Assembly: GCA_026646875.1 (NCBI GenBank)
Contig: JAPKHL010000007.1
Location: 1 to 56,657 of the forward strand
Direction: 5' to 3'
From: Rhodocyclaceae bacterium
GTDB lineage: Bacteria; Pseudomonadota; Gammaproteobacteria; Burkholderiales; Rhodocyclaceae
Length of the DNA stretch: 56,657 nucleotides
Below are positions 25,185-34,786 of this stretch, piece by piece. A program made the position numbers and the translations under genes. The notes below the pieces were generated by a model. That model did no database searches. It was not told where the DNA came from and saw nothing but the letters and a program-made list of their open reading frames with translations. Position 1 is the stretch's first letter. Every line of letters starts with the position of its first letter.

Positions 25185-26222
25185 ATGGCGGAGCCGCGCC
25201 GCCCGATCGATGTCTGCATCACCATCGATGCCGAGTACGACATCAACGACAGTCTGGAAAAACCCGAGACGCACTCGCCGCTCGGCTTTTCCTCGATGCT
25301 GCGCAGCGACGGCGAGCGCTCGCAGGGGCTCGGCTTCATCCTCGACACCCTCGGCGGGCACGGCCTGCCGGCCACCTTCTTCGTCGAGGTGTTCTGTGCC
25401 CACTTCTTCGGCACCGGCGAGGTGCGGCGGATGGTCGACGCCATCCGCGCCGCCGGACCGCACGACCTCCAATTGCACGCGCACCCCTGCTGGCGCTATT
25501 TCCGCGATCCGGAGTGGCGGCGCAGCGTGAAGACCCTGATCAAGAACGATTCCTGGGCAGGGCGTGGCGACAGCGCCCTGCCGATGTTGCGCGAGGCAAT
25601 CGAACTGTTCGCCGCGATCACCGGCGGACCGCCGCAGGTCTTCCGCAGCGGTAACCTGCAGGTCGACACGGCCGTGCACGCCGCGCTCGCGCAGCTCGGC
25701 ATCCCGGCCTCCTCCTCGGTCGGCCTCGGCCTGTCGATGCCGGAATCCCCGGCCCTGCGGCGCTGGCTGCAACCGACGCGGATCGACGGCGTGCTCGAGG
25801 TGCCGGTGGCCGCCTACCGCGAACCGGGGCTGCGCGGCGACCGCGTCAAATGCCTGACCATCACCGGCACCGCCTGGCCGGTGACGCGCCGCCTGCTCGA
25901 CTGGGCCCACCGGATGCAGCGCGGTCCGCTGGTCATCCTCACCCATGCCAGCGAGTTCGCCACCCCGGCCGGCGCATGCGCCAGCGAGAACGGCCGCTAT
26001 CGCACCGATCCCCTCAACCAGGCGCGACTGCGCGCACTGGCGGCCTTCCTCGCCCGTGAGCGCAACCGCTTCAACACCACCACCTTCGCCGCCGGTCTGG
26101 CCACCTGGCAGGCCACGCCGCCGGCAGACGCCGGGCAGGCCGACGACGCGGTGTTCGTCGCGCCGCGCCTGGCCCGCCTGACACGTGCCGTCGAGACCGC
26201 CTGGACGCGCTTGCGTCCCTGA
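25185..26222 (+). CDS. polysaccharide deacetylase-like (NodB-fold) protein
   Basis: The 345-residue protein begins DVCITIDAEYDIND, which matches the catalytic and metal aspartates of NodB-type carbohydrate esterases, and has LQLHAHPCWRYF supplying a His-x-His metal pair. The PATFFVEVF motif and VFRSGNLQVD are also family features. There is no signal peptide, so it would act in the cytosol, in contrast to classical secreted deacetylases. It is a distant member; the substrate may be a lipid-linked sugar or the product of the decarboxylase module, with which it is tightly clustered (2-base gap). Confidence 0.78.
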   Translation: MAEPRRPIDVCITIDAEYDINDSLEKPETHSPLGFSSMLRSDGERSQGLGFILDTLGGHGLPATFFVEVFCAHFFGTGEVRRMVDAIRAAGPHDLQLHAHPCWRYFRDPEWRRSVKTLIKNDSWAGRGDSALPMLREAIELFAAITGGPPQVFRSGNLQVDTAVHAALAQLGIPASSSVGLGLSMPESPALRRWLQPTRIDGVLEVPVAAYREPGLRGDRVKCLTITGTAWPVTRRLLDWAHRMQRGPLVILTHASEFATPAGACASENGRYRTDPLNQARLRALAAFLARERNRFNTTTFAAGLATWQATPPADAGQADDAVFVAPRLARLTRAVETAWTRLRP

Positions 26223-26266
26223 CCCCGAACCGACCACCGAGACCACCGAGAGAGCGCCACCCACCG

Positions 26267-27967
26267 ATGACTTCCCTGCCCGCCTCCGCTTCCGCCGGGC
26301 TGTTCGCCGGCACCCCCCGCTTCTCCGACAGCGCCCTCGCCGCCGTGGCGGCCCGCGCCGGCTGCGCGGCTGCCTGGCGCGAAGCCTACGCACGGCACGG
26401 CCGGCGGGCGCCCGAACACGCCGACGGCGGATTCGCCATCGGCTTCACCGCCGAGGACGGCAGCATCTTCCTCGCGGTGGATCGCTTCGCCATCCGCAGC
26501 CTGTGCTACCGGGTGGCGGACGGCACCCTGCATTTCGCCGAGCGCGCCGATGCGCTGGCAGGCGACGGCGCGAGCGCCTGCGCCATCGACCCGCAGGCGA
26601 TCTTCGATTACCTCTTCTGCCACACGATTCCCTCGCCGCGCACCGTCTTCCAGGGCGTCCACCGCCTGCCCCCCGGCCATTACGCGCTATTCCGCGACGG
26701 CGCGCTGACCGTCGCGCCCTGGTGGGAGCCGCGCTTCGAGGAAACGCGTCGGGCCGACTTCGCCCGGCTGCGCGACGAATTCCGGCAGCGGCTGGCCGAC
26801 GCCGTGGCCACGCAGATCGAGGGACACGACCCGGCGCGCCTGGGCTGCTTCCTGAGCGGCGGCACCGACAGCTCGACAGTCGCCGGCATGCTCGGCCAGG
26901 TCAGCGGCCAGCCGGCGGCGACGTATTCGATCGGCTTCGACGCCGAGGGCTACGACGAGATGGAATTCGCGCGCATCGCCGCTCGCCATTTCCGGACCCG
27001 GCACCACGAGTACTACGTTACGCCGGACGATCTGGTGCGCAGCATCGCCGAGGTGGCGGCGCATTACGATCAGCCCTTCGGCAATTCCTCGGCGCTGCCC
27101 GCCTACTACTGCGCCCGCGTGGCGCGCGCCGACGGCGTCGAGCGGATGCTCGCCGGCGACGGCGGCGACGAACTGTTCGGCGGTAACAGCCGCTATGCCA
27201 AGCAGCGCGTCTTCGGCTGGTACCAGCACCTGCCGGCGCCGCTGCGCAGCGGCCTGCTTGAGCCGCTGCTGGCGCTGCCCGGCAGCGGCCGCCTGCCGCT
27301 GCTGCGCAAGGCCTCGAGCTATGTCGAACAGGCCCGCGTGCCGCTGCCCGACCGCATGCACATGTACAACCTGCTGCTGCGCCTCGGCGTGCGCGAGGTC
27401 CTCTGCGACGATTTCCTCGCCGGCATCGATCCCGACGCACCGGCACGCCAGCAGCGCGAGGTCTGGGCGCAGGCGCGGGCCGCCAGCGCGATCAACCGGG
27501 TACTGGCCTTCGACTGGCGCTACACGCTGGCCGAGAACGACCTGCCCAAGGTCCGTGGCACCACGCAGCTGGCCAGCGTCGAGGTCGGTTTCCCGATGCT
27601 CGATGCGCGCCTCGTCGACTTCTCGCTGGGCCTGCCGCCCGAATACAAGCTGAAGGGACTGCGGCTGCGCTGGTTCTTCAAGGAGGCGCTGCGCGGCTTC
27701 CTGCCGGACGCCATCATCGGCAAAAAGAAACAGGGCTTCGGACTGCCCTTCGGGGTGTGGACCACCCGCCACGCCGGGCTCCGGCGACTGGCCGAGGATT
27801 CGCTGCACAGCCTCGCCGGACGCGGCATCGTGCGCCCGGAATTCATCCGCGTCCTGCTCGCCGAGCGCCTGCCCGAGCACCCCGGCTACTACGGCGAGAT
27901 GGTGTGGATCCTGATGATGCTCGAACAATGGCTGCAGGCCCACCGCCCGGCCTACGGCATGCGCTGA
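26267..27967 (+). CDS. asparagine synthetase-related protein without the glutaminase cysteine (block B copy)
   Basis: The 566-residue protein has the AsnB C-terminal synthetase domain with the PP-loop SGGTDSSTV, the LAGDGGDELFGGNSRY motif and the late GKKKQGFGLPFGVW segment. The N-terminal domain keeps DRFAIRSLCYR but starts MTSLPASASAGLFAG, without Cys2. It therefore probably uses free ammonia or an amine. It lies just upstream of an acyltransferase-3 gene. Together with the other truncated copy and the canonical one it is one of three in the locus. Confidence 0.82.
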   Translation: MTSLPASASAGLFAGTPRFSDSALAAVAARAGCAAAWREAYARHGRRAPEHADGGFAIGFTAEDGSIFLAVDRFAIRSLCYRVADGTLHFAERADALAGDGASACAIDPQAIFDYLFCHTIPSPRTVFQGVHRLPPGHYALFRDGALTVAPWWEPRFEETRRADFARLRDEFRQRLADAVATQIEGHDPARLGCFLSGGTDSSTVAGMLGQVSGQPAATYSIGFDAEGYDEMEFARIAARHFRTRHHEYYVTPDDLVRSIAEVAAHYDQPFGNSSALPAYYCARVARADGVERMLAGDGGDELFGGNSRYAKQRVFGWYQHLPAPLRSGLLEPLLALPGSGRLPLLRKASSYVEQARVPLPDRMHMYNLLLRLGVREVLCDDFLAGIDPDAPARQQREVWAQARAASAINRVLAFDWRYTLAENDLPKVRGTTQLASVEVGFPMLDARLVDFSLGLPPEYKLKGLRLRWFFKEALRGFLPDAIIGKKKQGFGLPFGVWTTRHAGLRRLAEDSLHSLAGRGIVRPEFIRVLLAERLPEHPGYYGEMVWILMMLEQWLQAHRPAYGMR

Positions 27968-27982
27968 ACGGAGACCGCCGCG

Positions 27983-29041
27983 ATGACCCGAACCCCGCAC
28001 GCGCCCACGCCCCAGGGCAAGGAATTCCAGCACCATATCCACGTCTTCCGTGGCGTCGCGATCATCCTGATCGTCTGCGCGCACACCGTCCCCTCGCTGG
28101 ACTGGTCGGCCAATCCGCTGCTCGGCCGGATCATCGACGGAATCGCCAACGAATCGTCGATCTTCTTCTTCTTCATCGCCGGCTACCTGTTCCAGCACCT
28201 CAGCGCACGCTTCCGCTTCCGCGGCTACCTGCAGCAGAAGCTCAAGACGGTGATCGTCCCCTATCTCATCCTCTCGGTGCCGGCGCTGATCATCTTCACC
28301 GGCTATGTGCAGCGGGAAAGCATGTGGCCGTGGTTCTACACCCTGCCGGTATGGGAGCAGGTGGCGCTCTTCCTGCTCACCGGAAAGCATCTCGCGCCGC
28401 TGTGGTTCGTCCCCACCATCGCCCTCTTCTACCTGCTGGCGCCCCTGCTGCTGTGGGTCGACCGCCGGGCACCGCGGCTCTACTGGCTGATCGTCCCGCT
28501 CCTGCTGCTCTCGATCTACCTCGGCCGGGACGGGCCGCACGGGCCGATCGACAAGGCCATCTACCTGTTTCCGGTCTATGTGCTGGGGATGGCCTTCTCG
28601 CGCTTTCAGGCGCAGGCCGAGGCCCTCGTCGCGCGCTTCTGGCTGCCGCTGCTGGGCGTCACCCTGCTGGGCCTGGCCGGCCATGTGCTGGCCTGGCGCG
28701 AGCCGCCCTACTACCTGATGGTGATGAAGGCGCCGATGGCCCTGCTGATGACCATCGCGCTGCTCCGCTGGCACCACGTCTTCGACAAGCGGCTCGACTA
28801 CATCGCGCACGTCAGCTTCGGCATCTTCTTCATCCATGCCTACTTCATCTCGGCGCTCAAGGTGCTCACCGTCTATCTGCTGCACGGACGCTTCTACGCA
28901 GGCGAAGGAGCCGCCGATCTGCCCGGCACTCTGCCGGTCTTCCTCGCCTACGCGCTGGCCGTGCTGCTCATCTCGGTGCTGGCGATCCGCATCGCGCAGA
29001 AGCTGTTCGGAAAGAACAGCCGGATGGTCATCGGTGCCTGA
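27983..29041 (+). CDS. membrane acyltransferase family 3 protein
   Basis: The 352-residue integral membrane protein has about ten hydrophobic segments, the N-terminal IHVFRGVAIILIVCAHT (with the family's conserved histidine) and the ESSIFFFFIAGYLF segment. Acyltransferase-3 proteins add acetyl or other acyl groups to sugars of LPS, capsule or Nod factors, drawing on cytosolic acyl donors. It is the last gene of block B and ends 32 bases from the convergent end of block C. Role in acylating the exopolysaccharide is inferred. Confidence 0.87.
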   Translation: MTRTPHAPTPQGKEFQHHIHVFRGVAIILIVCAHTVPSLDWSANPLLGRIIDGIANESSIFFFFIAGYLFQHLSARFRFRGYLQQKLKTVIVPYLILSVPALIIFTGYVQRESMWPWFYTLPVWEQVALFLLTGKHLAPLWFVPTIALFYLLAPLLLWVDRRAPRLYWLIVPLLLLSIYLGRDGPHGPIDKAIYLFPVYVLGMAFSRFQAQAEALVARFWLPLLGVTLLGLAGHVLAWREPPYYLMVMKAPMALLMTIALLRWHHVFDKRLDYIAHVSFGIFFIHAYFISALKVLTVYLLHGRFYAGEGAADLPGTLPVFLAYALAVLLISVLAIRIAQKLFGKNSRMVIGA

Positions 29042-29073
29042 GCGCGCGACGGGATGCCGCCTGCGCCTGCTCC

Positions 29074-30018
29074 TCAGCGCAGGGCGCGCAGCCAGCCCTT
29101 GATGCGCTTCTTGAGCCCCCAGCGCTCGAGCAGCGCCCCGGCGGCGCCGGACAGGCCGGCCAGGCGGAAGTGCAGGTGCGCGAGCAGGCGGTGGCGCAGG
29201 GTCGGGCGGAACAGGTAGACGTCGGCGAATTCCTGACGGTGGGTGGCGAACATCGACTTGTACTGCGCCTCGCCCGGGCCGAAATCGAGGATGCCGTACC
29301 GGCCGGCGGCGAAGACATCCTGCAGGATCAGATAGAGCAGCACCGAGCCGGGCGACAGGCTGGCGCACTCGGGCAGATAGCCGATGATGTCGTAGATCAG
29401 GCGCTCGTCCCGGCTCCGGCACCAGGCAAAGGCGATCGCCCGGCCGCCGTCGCGCAGCAGGTAGCCGCGCGCCTCGCCACGCTCGGCAAGGGCCATCATC
29501 TCCCGCACGAAGGCCGCATCGTCGGGCAGGCCGGCATCGAGCAGCCGGGTCTGGTAGGTCTGCCGCGAGATGGCCAGCGCCTCGGCGTGAAAACCCGGCA
29601 TTCCGTCGGCCGCGGTGAACACCTCGCAGCCGTTGCCCGGTGCGCGCTCGAGAAAGCGCCGGACCGAACGGATCAGGTTCTGCCGCGACTTGGGGGAAAA
29701 TTTCCTCAGATAGCCCTCGAAATCGCCGCTCAGCGCCACATAGTGCAGCACGTCCCGCTGTGGCACGTAGCGGACGAAGTCCCCGTAGCGCCCCACCCCC
29801 GGCGCGAAACGTCCGGCGTCGACCTTGCGGCAGAAGAATCCGTCGGCGCCGGGGGGCAGCGCAGCGCGCAGCGTCTCCGGTGGATCCGGCCAGTCCGCGA
29901 GACCGAAGCCGCGGGGATCGGCGACCACCAGGTGCGGCCACCAGGCGCCCAGTACCAGTTCGCCGAGGAGGAATTTCAGGCGGACCGGCTGCAGCGTGGT
30001 TTCAGCACGCTCGATCAT
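29074..30018 (-). CDS. GNAT/FemAB-like acyltransferase at the end of block C
   Basis: The 314-residue protein has the GNAT-fold signature of FemAB-like proteins: FEGYLRKFSPKSRQNLIRSVRRFLE, EARGYLLRDGGRAIAFAWCRS, SLSPGSVLLYLILQDVFAAGRYGILDFGPGEAQYKSMFA. The ATG at 30018 overlaps the stop of the deacetylase gene (ATGA). It is the fourth protein of this type in the window. Substrates are not known; aminoacyl or acyl transfer to the polysaccharide precursor is a family-based guess. Confidence 0.75.
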   Translation of the reverse strand: MIERAETTLQPVRLKFLLGELVLGAWWPHLVVADPRGFGLADWPDPPETLRAALPPGADGFFCRKVDAGRFAPGVGRYGDFVRYVPQRDVLHYVALSGDFEGYLRKFSPKSRQNLIRSVRRFLERAPGNGCEVFTAADGMPGFHAEALAISRQTYQTRLLDAGLPDDAAFVREMMALAERGEARGYLLRDGGRAIAFAWCRSRDERLIYDIIGYLPECASLSPGSVLLYLILQDVFAAGRYGILDFGPGEAQYKSMFATHRQEFADVYLFRPTLRHRLLAHLHFRLAGLSGAAGALLERWGLKKRIKGWLRALR

Positions 30019-30983
30019 TGCCACAGGTTCCGGGCCAGCCGCGCGGCAAAGCGCAGGCGCGTGCGATCCCACGGCGTGAAGCGCGGGATCTGGAAGGGAT
30101 CGCCGCCGCTGCGCGCGGCGCCCCAGGCGGTGGATACGGCGGCGTCGAACCCCAGGTCGCGCACCAGCGCCACCTGCTCGGGCAGGTAATCGGTCCCCGG
30201 CCGGCCGTTGGGATAGGCGAACAGGCCGATCCGCTCGCCGAGCAACGCCTCGAGCTGGTCGCGGCTGTCGGCAATCTCGCGCCGTGCCGCCGCCGGGGCC
30301 AGACGCGCCAGGATCGGATGCGTCACCGTGTGCGCCCCGATCTGCATGCCGGCGGCGCGCAGGGCGCGCACCTGCCCGCCGGACATCATCAGGTCATCGG
30401 GCAACCTGACCGCACAGCGCTCGGCAAAGCGCGCCGCCAGTTCGCTCCGCTCGGCCGGTGGCCGGTACTTGAGGACGCCGATCACCGTGGCGATGGCGGC
30501 GCGCCGCGCAGCCACGTCGCCAAGCGGCAGCGGCCCCGCCGGCAGGCCGGGCAAGCCCGCCAGTTCTCCGCTCTCGAGCGCCGGCAGGGGCGAAAGGCGT
30601 ACCGCCTCGATCACCGTGTCGTTCCACATGCGACCGCCGTCAAGATAGCCGGTGGCGATGAAGAAGGTCGCGGGCAGGCCATGCGCCTGCAGGATGGGCA
30701 AGGCCACGGCATGGTTGTCGGCGTAGCCGTCGTCGAAGGTGATCGCCGCCGCGCCGGCCGGCAGGCTGCCCTCGCGCAGGCGGCGCACCGCTTCGTCGAG
30801 CGGCAGGACGCAGCAGCAGGCGCGCAGCCAGTCGCAGACCGCCGCGAAACGCACGGCATCGACCTCGTCCGGAAACAGCGGATCGGCGGCGGCATGCACG
30901 CGGTGGAAGATCAGGACGCTCAGGCGGCCGCCCCGCCCTCCGGGAGAAAGCCGTGCGAACAGGGATTTCAGCATCGGCGTCAT
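30015..30983 (-). CDS. polysaccharide deacetylase family protein (NodB domain)
   Basis: The 322-residue protein has the NodB landmarks: AITFDDGYADN (catalytic base Asp plus metal Asp), LPATFFIATGYLDGG, the metal histidines in GAHTVTHP, and LFAYPNGRPG. These predict zinc-dependent N- or O-deacetylation of a glycan. It has no clear signal peptide. The ATG at 30983 overlaps the O-ligase stop (ATGA), and its stop overlaps the next gene (ATGA). The neighbouring ligase/polymerase suggests it works on the repeat unit. Confidence 0.87.
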   Translation of the reverse strand: MTPMLKSLFARLSPGGRGGRLSVLIFHRVHAAADPLFPDEVDAVRFAAVCDWLRACCCVLPLDEAVRRLREGSLPAGAAAITFDDGYADNHAVALPILQAHGLPATFFIATGYLDGGRMWNDTVIEAVRLSPLPALESGELAGLPGLPAGPLPLGDVAARRAAIATVIGVLKYRPPAERSELAARFAERCAVRLPDDLMMSGGQVRALRAAGMQIGAHTVTHPILARLAPAAARREIADSRDQLEALLGERIGLFAYPNGRPGTDYLPEQVALVRDLGFDAAVSTAWGAARSGGDPFQIPRFTPWDRTRLRFAARLARNLWQ

Positions 30984-32281
30984 CCTGCGGCGCGGCGCGC
31001 CAGACCGGGGATCGTCCGCCAGCCGGGGGCGTAGACCGGCTCGGTCAGCCAGCGCTGTTTTTCCACCCAGATCCGGGCAAGCACCACCAGCACCATGATG
31101 TTGTAAGGCAGGTCGAAGTACGACAGGCTGAGGAAGGCACCGCCGACCGCATAGCCGACCAGACTGACCTGGCACATGCTCCCCAGTTCGGCGCACCAGC
31201 GGGCCTGCGCAACGCGCCCGCCCTCGCGGCGCAGCCAGCCGGCGGTGCGCCAGGTGGCGAGCCACAGTGCGAGGAACAGGGCGAGTCCGACGAAACCATG
31301 GTTACCGAGCACCTGGAAATAGATGCTGTGCGCCGCGTGCACATACTCGGGGTATGGGGAATAGAGGAAGAACAGTTCGGGGCGCGCCGCGTTGAAGCCG
31401 ACGCCGAAGGGGTAGTGCCAGGCGAGATTCCACGCCGTCCACCAGGCGCTGATGCGCCCCAGGGCGGAGCGGTCGGCCTGGTATTCGCCGATCGTCGCCA
31501 TCCGTTCCGTCCAGCTGTCGGGCATGAAGACGACCAGCGCGACGCCGGCGAGCAGCATGAAGACCCCGCTCACCAGCTTGTTCCGCCCCCGCCACCAGAG
31601 CACCAGGGTCATCGCCGAAATGGCCAGCAAGGCACCGCGCGAATGGGTGCCGAGCGCCGCCGCCGCGCAGAGCAGCATGGCCAGGGTCATCCCGCGCCGC
31701 GCCCAGGCGCCATCCAGCTGGAGCTGCAGGAAACGCAGCAGCGGAATGGTCATGACCAGCGACAGGGCGAATTCGTTGTTGTCGTGGATGAACGAACCGA
31801 CCGGCCCCCAGACGCGATAATTGCCACCGGTGAGCAGCGTGAACAGGCCGCCCTTGGCACCGAGGATGGCCAGCGAGCCGGCCGCCACCCAGGCCAGCGC
31901 GAAGATGTGCTTCTTGCTGTGCAACAGGGCAAGTGCGACGAAGATCATGAAGTCGATCTTCATGACCTTCGACCACTGCTCGTAATCGCCGGCCGGATCG
32001 AGCCCGAACAGCCAGGAGAGCGTCATCCAGACCATGAACAGGAACATCCAGGTCACCGCCGGCGCCTTGAAGGGCGATTCGCGCTCGCGCGTCAGGAGCA
32101 GGCCGAGCAAGGTGCAGCCGGCGGCAACAGCGGCCAGCGGCGCATGGTAGGCGAAGCCCCAGGTGAAGCGGTGCGGATTCATGATGCTCAGCCAGGTCCA
32201 CAGCATCACCCCGATCCATGGACGGCGCAGCGCCGCGAGGGCACCGGCGGCGACGATGGCGACGACGATCAGGTCACGCAT
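30980..32281 (-). CDS. putative O-glycosylation ligase / polymerase, exosortase A-associated (Wzy/WaaL-like)
   Basis: The 433-residue polytopic protein has about ten or more hydrophobic segments and the long periplasmic loop of the O-antigen ligase (Wzy_C) family, with NAARPELFFLYSPYPEYVHAAHSIYFQVLGNHG as the conserved catalytic region. The N-terminal MNPHRFTWGFAY motif marks the exosortase-A subgroup. It polymerises or transfers lipid-linked glycan in the periplasm. Its start overlaps the PaaK-like gene by 8 bases (ATGCGTGA). Confidence 0.92.
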   Translation of the reverse strand: MRDLIVVAIVAAGALAALRRPWIGVMLWTWLSIMNPHRFTWGFAYHAPLAAVAAGCTLLGLLLTRERESPFKAPAVTWMFLFMVWMTLSWLFGLDPAGDYEQWSKVMKIDFMIFVALALLHSKKHIFALAWVAAGSLAILGAKGGLFTLLTGGNYRVWGPVGSFIHDNNEFALSLVMTIPLLRFLQLQLDGAWARRGMTLAMLLCAAAALGTHSRGALLAISAMTLVLWWRGRNKLVSGVFMLLAGVALVVFMPDSWTERMATIGEYQADRSALGRISAWWTAWNLAWHYPFGVGFNAARPELFFLYSPYPEYVHAAHSIYFQVLGNHGFVGLALFLALWLATWRTAGWLRREGGRVAQARWCAELGSMCQVSLVGYAVGGAFLSLSYFDLPYNIMVLVVLARIWVEKQRWLTEPVYAPGWRTIPGLARRAAG

Positions 32282-33656
32282 GCGCGGGCTCCGTGGCGCC
32301 GGGCGTGACCTTGCTGACGATGTAGCGGAACTTGCCCGACTTCTCGGCCGGAATCACCGCGACGCGCTCGACCGTGACCGTCACGCCCTCGCCCAGGCGG
32401 CGCCGGAAGCCGGCGACGATGCGCGTCTCGGCGTCGGCCGGCAGCCCCGGTTCGGCGACGATCAGCACGCGCGTGTGCGCCAGCGATTCCTGGATCACCT
32501 TGAAGGCGCCGACCCCGGGCAGATCGCGCAGGATGTAGATCAGCGAGAGGCCGTGCATCACGGTACCGTCGGCCGCGACCACGAAATCGGTGCTGCGTCC
32601 CTGGATTTCCTGCAGCAGCGGCAGGCCGCGCCCGCAGGCGCAGGTGCCGGCGCCGAGCACGCCGATGTCGCCGGTGCGGTAGCGGACGAAGGGGAAATCG
32701 CGCGTCGCCAGGTGGGTGACCACGATCTCGCCGGCAACGCCCGGCGGCTGCGGCTCGCCGGCCTCGTTGACGATCTCGACGATGATGTCCTCGGCGGTCA
32801 GGTGCATGCCACCGGCCGGACATTCGTGGGCGATGAATCCGGCGTCGCGGCCGCCGTAACCGTTGGCCACCGGACAGCCGAAGATGCGCGAGATGGTGGC
32901 GCGCTGTTCGTCGTAGAGGCGCTCGGAGGTCACGAAGGCCACCGCGATGCCGAGGTCGTCCATCGCCACGCCCCGCTGCTCGGCGTGCCGGGCGATGTGG
33001 GTGAGCGCCGAAGGGTAGCCGAAGAGCATCCTCGGGCGGCGCTCGCGCAGGGTCGCCACGAAACTGTCGAGCTTTTCGGGGGACATCTCGAAGGCCGGCA
33101 GGAGCTCGGTGCGCAGCAGGCGGTCGCGGAGCTGGCGCAGGCGGTCCTGGGCGCCGAGTTCGATCGGCGATCCCCAGACGACGATCTCCGGATCGCCGAT
33201 ATCGACGCCCCACCAGCGCGTGGCCCGCCACTTGGCGGCGACGTCGTGGCTGACCCGCTCGTTGCCGATGAAGAAGATCAGCGGCTCGCCGGACGAGCCG
33301 CCGGTGTTGAAACGGGCCAGCCCGCGCGCCCCAGGATGCTTCATCTCCCCGGTGTGGGCGCGGATCAGGGCCTTGGTCAGGAAGGGCAGCGCCCGCAAAT
33401 CCTCGAGCGCGGCCACCCGGCACGGATCGAAGGCATGCGCGGCGAACAGCTCGCGGTAGTAGGGAACGTGCTGGCCGATGTCGGTCAGCAACGCCCGCAG
33501 GCGCTCGACGCGCAGGGCCTGCAGGCGTTCGGCCGGCCACCACTGCGAGTCTTCCATGCGCCGGCGCAGGGCCACGCTGTCGTGCTGCTTGAGCCGCTCG
33601 TGCAGGGGGAAGAGCAGCGAGGAAACCAGGCGGGTATAGAGGCTCTTCGAACTCAT
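32274..33656 (-). CDS. phenylacetate-CoA ligase-like (PaaK/F390 synthetase family) adenylating enzyme
   Basis: The 460-residue protein has the PaaK-type P-loop FNTGGSSGEPL, GYPSALTHIARHAEQRG, the GYGGRDAGF motif (replacing YGxTE), FVRYRTGDIGVLGAGTCACGRGLP and a late SGKFRYIVSK with a lysine. Members of this family occur in capsule and exosortase A clusters, where they probably activate an acid for transfer to the polysaccharide, but the substrate is unknown. The ATG at 33656 overlaps the GT4 stop (ATGA). It gives the locus a second adenylating enzyme besides the ligase at 22268. Confidence 0.88.
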   Translation of the reverse strand: MSSKSLYTRLVSSLLFPLHERLKQHDSVALRRRMEDSQWWPAERLQALRVERLRALLTDIGQHVPYYRELFAAHAFDPCRVAALEDLRALPFLTKALIRAHTGEMKHPGARGLARFNTGGSSGEPLIFFIGNERVSHDVAAKWRATRWWGVDIGDPEIVVWGSPIELGAQDRLRQLRDRLLRTELLPAFEMSPEKLDSFVATLRERRPRMLFGYPSALTHIARHAEQRGVAMDDLGIAVAFVTSERLYDEQRATISRIFGCPVANGYGGRDAGFIAHECPAGGMHLTAEDIIVEIVNEAGEPQPPGVAGEIVVTHLATRDFPFVRYRTGDIGVLGAGTCACGRGLPLLQEIQGRSTDFVVAADGTVMHGLSLIYILRDLPGVGAFKVIQESLAHTRVLIVAEPGLPADAETRIVAGFRRRLGEGVTVTVERVAVIPAEKSGKFRYIVSKVTPGATEPAHA

Positions 33657-34786
33657 GATGGTTCCAGCTCCTTGTGCTCGTTTTCGCCGCGCCCCAGCGC
33701 CGCGGCATAGACGGCGGCAAGCGCGGGGCCGACCTGCGTCCAGGTATAGCGCTCGACCTCGGCCAGCCCGGCACGCACCAGACGCCCGCGCAGCGCGTCG
33801 TCCGCCAGCAGGCGCAGCGCCGCCTCGGCCATCCCCGGCGCGTCGCCGGGCGCCACGAGCAGCGCGCTGACGCCGTCCCGCAGCAGATGGGGAATGCCGC
33901 CGACCCGGGTGCTGACCACCGGCACGCCGCTGGCCAGCGCCTCGAGCAGGGAAACCGGCAGGTTGTCGGCCCGGCTCGGATTGAGCACGAGATCGGCCGT
34001 GCGCAGCAGGTCGGCCATGCCGTCGCGGTCGAGGCGACCGGCCAGGGTGACGGCGCCGGCGAGCCCCAGCTCGCGGGCCAGGGCCTCCAGCGCCCCGGCC
34101 TCCGGACCGCTGCCGGCCAGCGTCAGGCGTGCCTCCGGGTAGAGCGCGCGCACCCGGACGAAGGCATGCAGCGCCGTGGCGTTGTCGTAGATCGCCTCGA
34201 GATTGCGCGGCACGACGAGATGAGGGGTCGTCCAGCCGTCCGGGCCGGCGTGCGCCGCCCCCACCTCGCGCGGCCGGAAACGCTGCAGGTCGACCACGTT
34301 GGGCACGATGCGGGCAGCCATGCCGAAACCGGCGAAGACCTCCTGCAGGAATCCCGAGGGCACCACCAGCGCTGCGGCGCGCCGCAGCGACAGGCGCACC
34401 AGCGGATGCGCGCGCGCCAGGAAGGCCGCGGCCTCGCCTCCGTGGTAATTGACCACCACCGGCACGCCGCGCCCCCGTCCCACCCAGATCGCCGGCGCGG
34501 CGAAGAGATGCCAGGACCAGCCGGAATTGGCCATCACGTGCATCAGATCGCAGCGCCCGGCGGCACGCCACAGCGCGTCGAGGTAAGGCAGCAGGCGGAA
34601 GGCGGCGCGCAGCACCGGCAGACGTCCGATCCATGCCGGCCGCCAGGGGGCGTTGGAAGGCACCAGATGCACCGTGGCCCGCTCGGCCGTCAGCCGTTCG
34701 GCCAGCTGCCGGGTCTGATTGGCCATGCCGCCGGCCGGCGGCGGCAACGGTCCGACCAGGGTCACCCGCAGGCCGGCGAAGCTCAT
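33653..34786 (-). CDS. family 4 glycosyltransferase (GT-B fold)
   Basis: The 377-residue protein has the GT4 N-terminal VGPLPPPAGGMANQT, and in the C-terminal Rossmann domain the donor-binding ADLVLNPSRADNLPVSLLEALASGVPVVSTRVGG (E-x7-E motif). It transfers a sugar with retention to a lipid-linked acceptor. The ATG at 34786 overlaps the stop of the preceding GT4 gene (ATGA), and its stop overlaps the PaaK-like gene. It belongs to the general GT4 group rather than one of the named exosortase subfamilies. Confidence 0.9.
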   Translation of the reverse strand: MSFAGLRVTLVGPLPPPAGGMANQTRQLAERLTAERATVHLVPSNAPWRPAWIGRLPVLRAAFRLLPYLDALWRAAGRCDLMHVMANSGWSWHLFAAPAIWVGRGRGVPVVVNYHGGEAAAFLARAHPLVRLSLRRAAALVVPSGFLQEVFAGFGMAARIVPNVVDLQRFRPREVGAAHAGPDGWTTPHLVVPRNLEAIYDNATALHAFVRVRALYPEARLTLAGSGPEAGALEALARELGLAGAVTLAGRLDRDGMADLLRTADLVLNPSRADNLPVSLLEALASGVPVVSTRVGGIPHLLRDGVSALLVAPGDAPGMAEAALRLLADDALRGRLVRAGLAEVERYTWTQVGPALAAVYAAALGRGENEHKELEPS

